A DNA stretch of 64,000 nucleotides from Argyresthia goedartella (taxonomy: Eukaryota > Arthropoda > Insecta > Lepidoptera > Argyresthiidae), in contig OX463820.1 of the NCBI GenBank assembly GCA_949825045.1, positions 9,436,501 to 9,500,500 of the forward strand. Reading direction: 5' to 3'. Below are positions 43,793-54,533 of the stretch, in pieces. Position 1 is the stretch's first letter. Every line of letters starts with the position of its first letter. Below the pieces are notes generated by a model, which had not been told where the DNA came from, did not search any database, and saw nothing but the letters and a program-made list of their open reading frames with translations. Position numbers and translations under genes: made by a program.

Positions 43793-44238
43793 TTATTTAT
43801 CTACACACGTATCATAAACCCTCTTTACTGCGTCCAAAAACCGCACGTTACGATCAGCATAATGTCAAACTACTTTGTAAAAACTAATTTCTTATCTGAA
43901 TATTGAACATTATGACCATAATGTGTAAATTTTCTACATAGACATTCAAATTTCGAACGCCGACGCCCGCCTACGTACCGCCCCTACTTTGTCTGTGAAG
44001 TTGGTACTACAGAACAAGCTAAACAACTCAATGCCACAATGCCGGTCAAACATGCGGTTCCTGAACACATCAAAGAGAGCTTATGATATGCGTGTAGATA
44101 AACTAGTGTATGCAACTGTACATAATTAGGCATTAAAACTCTCGAGTGATATTATTATGAAACTCCCTTCGGCTCGTTTCATAAACCCACTCTCGAGTTT
44201 TAATGCCCTTCATTATGTATCAGTCACATAAACTACTA
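43793..44238 (-). mobile_element. Family D, minus copy
   Basis: It runs from 'attatttatctacacacgta' via 'tgcgtccaaaaaccgcacgt' to 'cagtcacataaactactatt'. The palindrome is present as 'acattatgaccataatgt' (about 43908-43925), and the 'cttcggctcgtttcataaac' hairpin is retained. Confidence 0.75.
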
Positions 44239-44740
44239 TTCTAATCGCAGATACTAAGTCATTAGAGTACCAATGAAAATACCACAAAAAAGAAAACCAT
44301 AATGATGACATAACATGCTTTTAGCTTATAGTAGCTATTACAAAGTAATTATACAAATAATCCTCTTTTATTATGTCACAGACGTAATGATAGAGAATCT
44401 GAGATGATTTTGTTTCTTACATATTTATCAATGAACAAGTTACGATCACTCCTGCAGATGCAAAGTACCTAGCAGAGCGGGGTAACCGAACATTTCACTG
44501 AGGCTGTCAACGGCGGCATATTAGAGGTTTGTTAAGGGTACATTCATCACTTGCCGGCTGTTAGTGCAGTGACCCCACGTTATCTCCAAGCAGCAGTGAC
44601 ATGACCCGGGTCAGTTGGCAAGTTTGTGACTGATGACACGCCTTAATTACATTGTGTGGCGCACTTAAAGTAGGTGCTGGTGTATTGTGTAAACGATGGT
44701 GGTTGAATGCAATTAATAGTACTGAGAGATATTGGATACA
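44239..44740. other. Unassigned sequence
   Basis: A 74-codon minus frame partly overlaps the SINE-B tail and has no motif. Nothing else was recognised. Confidence 0.4.
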
Positions 44741-45001
44741 AATAATAATAATTATTATAATACCTTGGACACTATTTATACACATTGATCTAGCCCCAAA
44801 CTAGGATTCCCTGTATCTTGGATACCAAACAACGATACACATACGTATATAGATATTATTATACTTAGATAGATATACAACCATGACTGGAGTACAAACA
44901 TCCGTTCTCATCAAACAAATATTTGCCCCCACCGGGACTCGAACCTGGGACCCTTGGCTTCGTAGGCAGGGTCACTGCCGACTCGGCCATTCGGGTCGTC
45001 A
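44741..45001 (-). mobile_element. SINE-B, minus copy
   Basis: Reading on the minus strand: 'gacgacccgaatggccgagt', B box 'gggttcgagtcccgg'-like ('aggttcgagtcccggtgg'), 'catggttgtatatctatcta', 'ggaatcctagtttggggcta' and an (ATT)n tail at 44741-44762. It is very similar to the 32.15-kb copy. Confidence 0.85.
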
Positions 45002-45279
45002 ATGGATGAAATAAATGCATTTACTTAGGAAATTAATACTGAAGATTCAGCTGAATAATAGGTTTAATTAAAAGATAGAGTGATATGTCATGTTTTTCGG
45101 GGTTTTGACCCCAACAACCAAATCAAATACGTAGAAGAACAAAAAAATCTGTATACTGGATGCATGGTCACTCATATTTCGATGTCCCGTTACTCTTAGT
45201 ATGTATTGGGTTATGTTAAACGATCCCCAAAAAGGCACCTATTTTACTTACTACCTATAAATGCGAAAAGACCGCCAGA

Positions 45280-45535
45280 ATTAGTAAACGACCACCAAAT
45301 TGTGTTTGGATAATTGATCACGAAACTTCTTGTTATGTTTTGTGTACTTAAGTTTATGTTTTATGTATTTTTTGTTGTTCTTACATATTCAACCTAACAC
45401 GAGGGATGAATTCGCTTCGCTCACCACCTTTACCCTTCACCTAAGCTACTGCGTATTTTGCCCTGATATTTTCTGCAACTTCTGGTGATCATTTACCCAT
45501 TTTGGGAAGGAAAAAATATTTTGGTGATCACTATA
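45280..45535. mobile_element. TIR element, diverged relative of the 54.08-kb element
   Basis: The ends 'cgaccaccaaattgtgtttg' and the reverse of 'aatattttggtgatcac' are imperfect inverted repeats. The interior 'tttttgttgttcttacatat', 'caacctaacacgaggg' and 'acccttcacctaagct' is inverted relative to the 54.08-54.32 kb copy. No coding capacity. Confidence 0.55.
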
Positions 45536-46521
45536 TTTGTTGCCGTATGTATTATGGGGCTTCTTATTTCCATAAACAGGTGAGTTTTTCACAATACCCC
45601 TATTAATATAGCCTCACCAACAGAACACCACCACCACCACCACCTTACCCACCAGTCCGTTCGAGTCAAGTGCATCTCGTTGAAGCGACGCCTTTCACAA
45701 TTTCACATAAGCGAAGCCCCTCAAACAGAGTTTAGCGAGTAATTAGCGATGACACGAACAAACTTTACAATTCCAATGGCCGTCCTGATGGCTTACGGTG
45801 GCCCGTGCCGTTGCATCCAAAATTCAAGGAATAAAGACAAGCATCCACATGTCTGCAAAGTTGGCCAGCCTGCTCTCTAATGATAGAACAGGATAGGATT
45901 ACGGAATTAGCTTCCGCGGTCCTCCTAAATAGCGGCATCCTGATTTCGGCTGTTGGAGCTGTCTAACATTGTTTTAAAAATGATTTGACAATAATAATTT
46001 GCGGTGCGAAGTGCCAAAATAAAAGAAAATTTATGAAACGTAAATAACGTAGGTAATACTTTTTTTACTCTAAGTGCCTGTAGTATTTTTGTCCCGGGAC
46101 TGCAGAACACAGTGAAAATTTGTCTACCAAATCGGTTTGACGAAAATATTTATAAAAACATATTCTCTTTCAATTTTTTCAACGGAACATGGAAGGTTTT
46201 CAGTATTTTTTTGGTTCAAAAGGCTATTTTACATTTTACTCAGAAAAGTTGGCGCCACTATAGATTTAAATTGAACGGGAATTGAATGGAAGTGTTGACG
46301 GAATTTATTTGATTGTAAAGTTGGCTCTTTCTACAACCAATGGCTTTTATTCGAAACCTAATATCAAAGTTAGTCTGCCACATTTTTCGAATATCTAACA
46401 TATGCGTATGTACGTGTACTGTTACAGATACGTTACGGATGCAACAATAAGTACCTATACCCTACAAACCTTCTCTGGTTTTAAAACGTTATTAAATAGC
46501 TTATTGAGTGTTTTAAATAAT
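45536..46521. other. Unassigned sequence with a (CAC)n run
   Basis: A (CAC)n microsatellite lies at about 45625-45645. A 61-codon minus frame is motif-free. Confidence 0.45.
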
Positions 46522-46535
46522 TAAGACAATATGTT

Positions 46536-46924
46536 TTAGATTAAGGTCGATCCGACTATAGAACGTACTTCCCTGCGCTATTAGATATAGTCCCTCAATT
46601 TTCACTTTTAAGAAAAGATTGAAAGAGCATTTCCTTTCTCTTTCGCAATAGATTCTTTATATATGTATAAGTTGTTGTGTAATGTTTGATATATATTTTA
46701 TTTTTGTGCTTTTGTATTTTATTTAGTATATATATCATTTATTACATTATTATGTTTTAGATGTATACAGTTTTATTGCGCACTAGGACTCTCCTGTTGC
46801 ACAACTTTTCCTGTCCTGCCTAGGTTTGCTGGTAGAAATTTCTATTTAGAGATAAGCTCGCCTTTGCCCATAAAATGTTTTGTTACATATCATTTAAGAT
46901 TTCTGTGCATTAAAGAATATGAAA
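46536..46924 (+). mobile_element. 5'-truncated LINE-2 copy inside a 14-bp target-site duplication
   Basis: The insert starts in the last codons of the LINE-2 ORF2 ('AIRYSPSIFTFKKRLKEHFL' then SLSQ and TAG), followed by the family 3' UTR with 'gagataagctcgcctttgcc' and an 'aaagaatatgaaa' end. It is flanked by perfect direct repeats TAAGACAATATGTT (46522-46535 and 46925-46938), which fixes both boundaries. This is the classical product of target-primed reverse transcription. The same family is represented by the longer copy at 47.2-50.9 kb and a tail at 60.6-60.8 kb. Confidence 0.92.
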
Positions 46925-46938
46925 TAAGACAATATGTT

Positions 46939-47700
46939 CTTGCGCTTGACTTCTTGGAATATTTTATTTACACGACCATAACACGCCACAAGAATCTTTT
47001 TTTGTGAGGGTAGCCTAGAAATAAACTACAAAATTTTGTGCCTGAGTAAATAATTTAATTACAAATACAGTTATTCTATTAATGCTATTTAATCTTATTC
47101 TAAACTAGGCCTGAACACCTACTTAAACTGGGTCAATAATTTACAAAAGCTTTCCTCACCTCCTTTCATCACAACAAAACATCATGGAACTTTACACCAA
47201 AGTCAACGAGAAAATCGACACAGTCATTGCCAATTTCAACACCCAGATGGCACACTATGAGAGGCAGTTGAAGGAGTCCGCCACCATGTCGATGTCGTGT
47301 AGCAAAAGTATCGGCGATGGCACGGAATGATACTGAGGGTTCTCCGGTGAAAATCTGAGGATTTCCGGAGATAATTGAATCCACCACTGTCATCTGTCAT
47401 TTTTGACAGCGAGTTTTTTTTTTATCTTGTTACTGTCATGTCTCTGTACAAAAATTCCGTATTACGCGTAACGAAACGCAATAGAGAGATTTCGATATTG
47501 CTATATTCTTTTGCTGTTTGTTTGTGTTTTTTTTTTTTTTTTCTGTATAATTATTGCAAGTTGATTTCTGTTAATCTTGATTTCTTTCCCAGCATGCCCA
47601 GTGAAAGACTGAGTTCAGGCTTAGAACGAAAAGTATTTTAAAGTAGATCCTATTATTTTTTTTTATTTTTTTTGTAATTTATATGTATACCTGTATAGTT
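46939..47700 (+). other. Region upstream of LINE-2 ORF2, possibly its 5' part
   Basis: It contains a 48-codon ATG frame at 47184-47330 ('MELYTKVNEKIDTVIANFNT') whose product looks like a short coiled coil. A stable hairpin (CTCCGG...CCGGAG) follows at about 47341-47370, then T-rich sequence before the ORF2 start. A coiled coil would suit a LINE ORF1, but the frame is too short to assign, and I cannot see where the element begins. Confidence 0.35.
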
Positions 47701-47701
47701 T

Positions 47702-50526
47702 ATGAATACCTTAAACTATTTTAATGATAGCTTCTTTTCTAGCTCTGATAGCGACGTTTCTCTTAGTGCGGGAGGTGGGTTGTCGGCGGATGGCTCTTTG
47801 TCTGATAATCTGAAACGCGTGTTCTCGACCCTTGGCTTTAATCTCAACATCGTCCATATTAATGCCCAGAGCATTCACGCCAGCTACGCTGATCTTCTCG
47901 ATGCCTTCGTTGATCAGAATATTCACGGAATTCTTGTCTCCGAATCTTTCCTTAAGCCATCCCTCTCTTCTTCCATGTATGCTCTGCCAGGGTTCAGGCT
48001 CTATCGTAATGATAGAACGGGTAAGGCTGATGGCGGCGTTGCCATCTACCTTCGTTCTGACATCTCCTGCAAAGTTATCAGCCACTCGCCCAGCCTATAC
48101 TCTGGTTCTGCAGAACACTTATTTTTAGAGATATGTCTTCGTCACAATAAAGTTCTTCTGGGTGTTTACTACAGCCCCTCTCGTCGTATAGATTACTTTG
48201 AATCTTTTGAAACTCTTCTTAATGACCTGTCCCCTCTTTATCCTGTAACTCTTATTCTTGGTGACTTTAACACCTGCCTCCTTAAAAACAATACTCGATC
48301 AGACAAACTGCGATCCATTGTTAACTCCTTGAATTTACACATTCTTCCCCTCGATGCCACTCACTTTCAGCCTCACTGTACCCCCTCTCTTCTTGACTTG
48401 ATGATAATATCTAACCCCACTAAGGTTGCCGTATACGGTCAACTCAGTGCCCCCTTCTCCTACCATGATTTAATTTACCTATCCTACAACATTAGGCCCC
48501 CCAAGCGTAAAACTAAGTTTCTTGAACTTCGTAGTTTCAAGGGTATTGATCTCACTTCCCTTAAATCCGACACCTCTTCCATAGATTGGTCCCTTGTTCT
48601 GGGTAGTGAGTCCGTTGATGATAAGGTTCAGAACTTTAACACAATTATCCTGAGCTTGTTTGACAAACATGCTCCTGTTAAGAAGGTTAAAGTAAAACAC
48701 CTTCCCGCTCCATGGCTTACTGATACCATCAAGGGTCTGATGGCTAAAAGAAACCGTGCCAAGACTAATTATAAAAAGGATCCGACCGACGAAAATCTCT
48801 TAGCATACAAAAGTCTTCGTAATCGCTGCTCCCGTCTGTGTCGAGATGCCAAACGCCGTCATATATTTGAATGTATCGAGAGCTACGCCCCTGCACAAGT
48901 TTGGAAATTTCTGAAGACCCTTGGCATTGGTAAGTCCCAGGACCTGGCTGTTGGTAACATCGACCTTAACGGTCTCAATAATTTTTTTGCTGTCCCCCCC
49001 GTCCAGATGGATCCATCTGTCAAGGATGCCACACTCCGTAACTTGCTTTCCAGGACTGTCTCCTGCCACTCTCCTTTCCATCTACGTCATGTTGGAATCG
49101 CTGCAGTCAGGAAAGCAGTGCTAGCAATCTCATCAAAAGCCGTGGGCAATGACAAAATCTGCTCTCAAATGCTAACAATTGTTCTTGGGGAAATGCTGCC
49201 GGTTATCACTCACATAATTAATGCTTCACTTTCTGACTGTCACTTCCCTAGTCAGTGGAAACGTGCTCTCGTGATCCCTCTGTCTAAAACATCCAACCCT
49301 ACTTCCTACAAAGAATTTCGTCCTATTTCTATCCTGCCTATCCTTTCCAAAGTCCTTGAATCCATTGTACACACTCAATTATCCACCTATCTTTCCTCCA
49401 TGAATCTCCTTAATCCTTTCCAATCGGGCTTTAGGCCGGGTCACAGCACTACCACGGCTCTACTCAAAGTGACAGATGATATCCAACTTGCGATGGACCA
49501 GAAGAGGATATCTATGCTGGCATTGCTTGACTTCAGCAGCGCTTTCAACTGCGTGGATTTTGATATCCTGGTTGCGATCCTTCATTCACTTAATGTCTCC
49601 TCTCATGCCGCCCTCTGGTTTGACTCCTATCTCAGAGATCGACAACAACGCATCAAGTCTGAGGAGACATCCACCGATTGGTGCGATCTATTCACTGGGG
49701 TTCCTCAGGGTGGCATCCTTTCACCCCTTCTTTTCTCGGTTTTTATCAACTCAATCTCTGATGTACTTACTTCTTCATATCATATTTACGCAGATGACCT
49801 CCAAATATACCGGCATTTTTCTCCGCGTGATGTGACTCCGGCTGTGGAGGCTCTGAATGCTGACCTCGAGAATATCCGGAAATGGGCCCTCTCGTATGGG
49901 CTTCTAGTCAACCCGAGCAAGTCGCAGGCCTTGATCTTGGGAACCAGATGCTCTCTTAACCTGTTACAACAACTTCAAATCGCTCCTCTAATATTTGACG
50001 GAACCGTAATCAAATAAAATAATAAAAATAAATAAAAAATAATAAATACAGCGATAAAGCTAAAAATCCCGGAGTTGTATTCGATAACATGCTGTCTTGG
50101 TCGCCCCATGTCTCCGAGGGCAGCAGACGAGTCTTTGCATCGTTTCACTCTCTTCGGAGATTATAATACTTCCTTCCACGGCACACTAAAGTCACTCTAG
50201 CCCACTCCCTTCTACTTCCTTTAATTGACTATGCCGATGCTTGCTGGGTGAGTGCAAACGAAGAACAATTGAATAAACTCGAACGACTTCAAAACCTCGG
50301 GATTCGGTTCGTCTTCGGGCTGCGCAAGTATGACCACGTCTCGCAGTATCGCAAGGAACTGGGTTGGCTCCCTATTCGTCTTCGCCGTGATTTCCACATA
50401 TTGGCTTTACTCTTTAACATCTTGAGAAATCCCAGATATCCTTCTTACCTTCGTGAACGTTTTGAGTTCCTTTTCTCCAGAGGCAAGGAACGGAGATCTC
50501 ACACGGTGTCTCTTCGTTCAGGCTGA
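47702..50526 (+). pseudogene. LINE-2 ORF2: APE endonuclease + reverse transcriptase, broken at the C-terminus
   Basis: ATG at 47702 opens 771 codons. The endonuclease begins at about residue 48 ('LNIVHINAQSIHASYADLLD', 'LVSESFL', 'RNDRTGKADGGVAIY', 'VYYSPS', 'LILGDFN', 'SYHDLIYLSY'). RT motifs follow: 'WKRALVIPLSK' about 518, 'FRPISILPILSKVLE', 'SGFRPGHSTTTALL' about 577, 'LLDFSSAFNCVDFDIL', 'GVPQGGILSPLLF' about 668 and YADD at 696-699. After 'PLIFDGTVIK' an AT-rich insertion with stops breaks the frame. It resumes ('GVVFDNMLSWSPHV', a stop near 50164, then 'ERLQNLGIRFVFGLRKYDHV' up to 50526). A last shifted piece, 'RAIRLWNALPCTIRDSPTLF', extends to about 50632. The RT core looks intact; the thumb and C-terminus are lost to translation. 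Confidence 0.88.
49990..50042 (+). repeat. AATA-rich insertion inside LINE-2 ORF2
   Basis: 'tcaaataaaataataaaaat' and the following A/T-only sequence sit between codons that continue as 'CAGCGATAAAGCTAAAAATC'. All neighbouring codons are ordinary, so roughly 35-40 bases were inserted. It supplies several stops and AATAAA sequences. Confidence 0.7.
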
Positions 50527-50924
50527 GGGCCATTCGGCTGTGGAACGCACTTCCCTGCACTATTAGGGATAGTCCCACTCTCTTCTCCTTTAAGAATCGC
50601 TTGAAAGAGCACTTACTTTCTCTTTCATCATAGGTATTGTATATATAAGTATGTAATTGTATTTATCTGTTTATTATTATTATTTGTTTATTTTTATTTT
50701 ATCTTCTATTTCTTTTATTATATGTATTTTTATAGTAAGTATTATATTTTATTGGTATTTAGTAATTTTATAATTGCACTAGACTACCCTTTTCAGTTTA
50801 TATGTATCCTGATAGGTTTGCTGTAAGAAATCTCTGTTGAGAGATAAGCTCGCCTTTGCCTTTTAATTTCTTGTAAAATGTTTTGTTTTAATGTTCTGTG
50901 CAATAAAGAATTGTGAATTGTGAA

Positions 50925-51418
50925 TCTTCCAAAAGAGTCATTTTTTGGTGCATAATGTCAAATTTCATGAAAAATGTGGCGATAGCCTTCCATAGTTGTG
51001 TAAGCTTAACAATGAGCACTCCGACAACGAAACTTAGAATTTCTCGTTGAGCCGACTTAGGTACAGTAAAAAGCACTAAACAAGCAGGTAAGACTTAAAT
51101 TTATTATTGAGATTCGATACCGATGTTATAGAAAAGTGTTAAATTAAATTAAATTTTAATGCAATCGGAACCCACTTTATTCGATCAAATTGGTATTGCC
51201 GCATTGAAATTTAATTAAATTAATAATTAACTAAAATAACAATATCGCATCAATAATTATTCATAGCTTGTGCAAGATTAGTATATATTTATGTACTCGC
51301 CTTTTAGCCCTTTATTTTGATACCCTACTCGAGGGTCTTGAAATAGTTATTTGTGTCACAAGGGAGCAAAATGTATGTATTTACGGCGAGGGCGGTACAT
51401 TGAATCCAGAGTGAAGGG
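50925..51418. other. Unassigned AT-rich sequence
   Basis: A 62-codon minus frame crosses the LINE-2 end and has no motif. Nothing else was recognised. Confidence 0.4.
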
Positions 51419-51493
51419 AAGGATTCTACGATAGAATCCTGAGCGTAGTGAGAGATTCTAAGTTAGAATCCTGAGCGTAACGAAGGATTCAAG
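51419..51493. repeat. ~32-bp tandem repeat with internal hairpins
   Basis: 'aggattctacgatagaatcc' with 'tgagcgtagtg' is followed by 'agagattctaagttagaatcc' with 'tgagcgtaacg', and then a partial third 'aaggattcaagcg'. Each unit pairs internally (gattcta/tagaatc). Confidence 0.8.
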
Positions 51494-52794
51494 CGTTAAC
51501 GCCCATGACGAAAATAATTTTATGACTATGAGGAAAATTTAAATTAAATGCTCTAAAAAAATAAATAACTATACTTTGAATTATACTTTCACCACTTTTA
51601 CTTGTACGTGTACTTTTACTAATGTGTAAAAATAATCGAATCGAATATTACAAGGGTTTCGGATATCAATATTCATTTTATCATAATAACAGACATCAAT
51701 AGTTTAGATTTCAGTAAAACAAATAATTTATTGTGACATTTTTTTTTAAATATTACGAAAAATTCATAATTTTGCATATAACGTTGTTAATGTTAAAACT
51801 TCAAACATGTTCGTTTTTAATCGACTACGCCATGGTAGTCGATTGTAATGTAATTTCATAATAACATTCAATTATTTTAATCTATGCTCGTTGCGTAAAT
51901 GCTACATGGCGATGAATAAATTAAAAAAGTAGCTTGAACAGGAAAGTAGCATTTTGCTCCCTCTCGTCGTGGAGCAAAACTTACTTTTCCGAATGAAAGG
52001 TGTGAAAAAGTATTTTTCAACACGCTTGATCGAAAAGTGACTCTTTATGGCAACGCATTTAAGTTCATAATGGATCTGATTACGCACGAGCTCATTTTAC
52101 TTTACATAAAACATCTTAATTTTTTTTCAATCTGCGGTAAGAGATTTTATGCCTACAAACAATAAATAATTTTGTGAATAAATAAACAATTTTAAGTTGC
52201 GTACATATATTATAAATCAATCTTCAAATTTATATCAATGTTTCATCAGATTATATATCTTTCATTACATATTAACCTTAATTTGGGCATTCAAAAGATA
52301 ATTTTATAGACTATTTAGCCGTTTTGCCATTGCTTTTATTTACACCTGCGCGCGCGTCGCTAGCGGGGCGTGCGGAAGAAACAAAACCAGTGCGCCATTT
52401 TCCATGAATATTTGAACTTGTCGTTGTATAAAAAAAAACTGTTTTTTTTTCTTTTTCGTAAGTGAGTTGAAAAAAGGTCATAAGAAACACGTGTGAATTG
52501 GTCATTAGATACTCAGCAAATTGTTCGCACTCGCCATTTCGTGTCTAATGATCAACTTTGCACACTTATATCATAATGTACTATTTAAGCCCGCACATTA
52601 AAAAGCATAAAATCCGCCATTTTTTAAATTTTATTTACCCAGTGGTACTCGTACCATCAAGACAAATCTAATGACGTATCATTTATCAAAATCGGTTGAG
52701 CCATTGAGTAGTTACGAGGGGACACAAAAACACAACATATATACATATAGCTCAATCACATTACCCTCCTCTCAGTTCACCGATCTGTAGAGGA
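51494..52794. other. Unassigned AT-rich sequence
   Basis: A 10-bp-arm hairpin 'aatcgactac/gtagtcgatt' lies at about 51818-51846. 'aatttaaaatttta'-type low complexity and 'atcaaaatcggttgagccat' at 52688 suggest degraded repeats, but none matches a family of this window well. Confidence 0.4.
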
Positions 52795-53220
52795 CTTACA
52801 TAGGAACTTCTTCTTCTGTGGATGCCATCTCCTATCGGAGGTCGGCTATCATTAAGGCTATTTGTGGCCGTGATGCGGCTCTGAAAATGTTAAATTGCTA
52901 CATTCAACCACCACCACTCTGAAATTGGTGGTGGTTGAATGTAGAAATTCTGCGAGGTTCTCAAACCAGTGGGTTCTTCTTCGCCCAGGTCTTCGGCGGC
53001 CTAGAATTTTTCCCTACTGTGGTATTTGTTTTCACGCATTATGTGGCCCATGTACTGCAGTTTTCTGATCTTAATGGTCTTCAGTAGATCCTAACCGTTG
53101 TGCATCCGCTGCATCAAAGTTTCGTTCCTGACTCTATCCGTCCAAGATATTTTTAACATTCTCCTGTATTTGGAAAGCTTCCAATCTTTTACATAAGTGT
53201 TTGGATTAATGTCCACGCTT
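52795..53220 (-). pseudogene. RTE-type LINE C-terminal fragment with palindromic insertion (minus)
   Basis: On the minus strand the translation gives 'YRRMLKISWTDRVRNETLMQ', 'RMHNG', a stop, 'DLLKTIKIRKLQYMGHIMRE' and, in shifted frames, 'WFENLAEFLHSTTTNF' and 'FRAASRPQIALMIADLR' before a stop. The 'RI.W.DR..NE..L.RM', 'IK.RKLQYLGHIMR' and 'FRAA....IA.MIA.LR' series is the well-known C-terminal end of insect endonuclease-reverse transcriptases of RTE-like LINEs. Several stops and shifts show that it is dead. It differs from the other RTE-like tail at 20.0 kb. Confidence 0.85.
52898..52944. repeat. Perfect 19-bp-arm hairpin inside the RTE fragment
   Basis: 'ctacattcaaccaccacca', 9-base spacer, and 'tggtggtggttgaatgtag'. 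One arm is the normal coding sequence ('LHSTTT'); the other is an inverted extra copy that interrupts the following codons. Confidence 0.92.
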
Positions 53221-53664
53221 CTACACGGTAAAGGAGAACTGAAAATATGTAACACCGCACTAGGCGGCATCTAGTGAAGAGTTTGAGACTTCGGTGCAGA
53301 GAAGGTGACTCATTTTGATATATGCAGCCCTGGCCTATTCGTAACAAAGGAACATAATTTAATATATTTTCAAGGATGAAATAAATAAAAAGTACATAAA
53401 TTCAAATCTTGTGCAAAATTGTATAAAATGAATCATCAAAAACAGATGTTATGAAAACTTGGCAGACTTTTTTATCGAGCAAAAATAATCAAAATACATG
53501 TATACGTTCACGAATCCCTGCTGACACTCATGATCAACAGTTAGCAATGCTTTAATCAAATTTGCTTAAATTGAGATATCCTCTTATTTTGCTCTAATTG
53601 GGATTTATAAAAGGCTGTATTGGTCTACAGGGTCGCCTTAATTTCTCAATCTAAAATGAACAGG
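53221..53664. other. Unassigned AT-rich sequence
   Basis: No frame or repeat was recognised. Confidence 0.45.
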
Positions 53665-53752
53665 CGGCACGTCTTTTCCCAGTCGGGCTGGCAGAGGCAG
53701 TATTGTGCCCACGGGCATCCAATTATTCAGTACTCTCTTTTGACATTTAATT
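53665..53752 (+). repeat. Dispersed repeat, diverged copy
   Basis: 'ggcacgtcttttcccagtcg', 'ggctggcagaggcagtattg' and 'aattattcagtactctcttt' follow the block order of 298-425. Confidence 0.5.
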
Positions 53753-54082
53753 TTTTGGTAAAAACGCACAAGGCAGCGTTCGTCAAAAACTCGCACTAGA
53801 CGTGTGACAAAGAACCGCCGGTGCTGAATAAACGGGGCTACAAGTCTCGCAGCGAACTTTCCTCCACGGACGTTGCACCGCTGAGTTGTACCGACTCGGA
53901 CTTGGCTGCTGTTCTAGCCAAGCAAGTGTGATCGAAGGCCCTGGAGATTCTGCATCAGATGTAGACACGGTAAAACCTATAAACAATTTCTGTGCTACTA
54001 CAAAAAATGTTTCACATAGCTTTACATTTTGGCTTGAAATAAATTTTGAACAGGAGTTTATTTTTTTGGGCAAATATTAAAC
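53753..54082. other. Unassigned sequence
   Basis: Frames on both strands (64 and 96 codons) overlap a GC-richer core (53.8-53.96 kb) and carry no motif. Confidence 0.4.
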
Positions 54083-54322
54083 TGCACATCAAAAATATTG
54101 ATTTGCACGGCAAATATCAGGGCAAAATGCTGCGGTTACTTAGGTGAAGGGTAAAGAGAGTGAGCGAAGCGAAGCCCCCTTTATCCTTCGTGTTAGGTTG
54201 AACATGCAAGAACAACAAAAAATCTTAAAACAATACTTGAGTACACATAAAATATTTAAACATAAAAAAGTGTTTTTGATGATCTTTTTTTGCTCTGCAA
54301 ATTAGTATTTTTGATGTGCGAT
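54083..54322. mobile_element. TIR element, ~240 bp
   Basis: 'cacatcaaaaatattgattt' plus 'gca' at the left is mirrored by 'tgcaaattagtatttttgat' plus 'gtg' at the right. The interior ('tgaagggtaaag', 'tccttcgtgttaggttgaac', 'aagaacaacaaaaaatc') is inverted relative to the element at 45.28 kb. Confidence 0.65.
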
Positions 54323-54408
54323 TAAATACTAGCCATTTTTTTGTGGCAAGACGGTTTATGTATAGCCACACAATGACATATTGATTTGATGTTCAGGTAC
54401 TAACTATA

Positions 54409-54435
54409 CATAGTCAGGTCATAAGTTCTGTCACA
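54409..54435 (+). repeat. Left terminal inverted repeat of maT copy 2
   Basis: Same 27-base sequence as the copy 1 ends, directly next to TA. Confidence 0.92.
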
Positions 54436-54533
54436 TGTGCAATATGAAATAATTTAGACATGTTTATTATTTATGTAAACATTTATATAGCAAAATGAAC
54501 TTAATAAAACATAAATTCTTATGGTAATAAAGT

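Larger units (their letters stand above)
47184..50924 (+). mobile_element. LINE-2 (Jockey-superfamily type), near-full-length copy
   Basis: Possible ORF1 remnant, then ORF2 (endonuclease and RT), then a 3' UTR with 'gagataagctcgcctttgcc' and 'gtgcaataaagaattgtgaa', ending in ATTGTGA repeats at about 50924. It is in the same orientation as the truncated copy at 46.54 kb. The start given is uncertain and no target-site duplication was found for it. RT motif spelling (YADD, SAFNCVDFDIL) differs from the 12-kb LINE (FADD, KAFDCV), so these are two families. Confidence 0.8.

Noticed and set aside
46939..47700. ORF1 of LINE-2
   Set aside because: Only a 48-codon coiled-coil-like frame is present; too short and without motifs to be named ORF1, so it was left as a possibility.
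51419..51493. CRISPR-like short repeats
   Set aside because: The units are contiguous with no spacers and the genome is eukaryotic; it is a simple tandem repeat.
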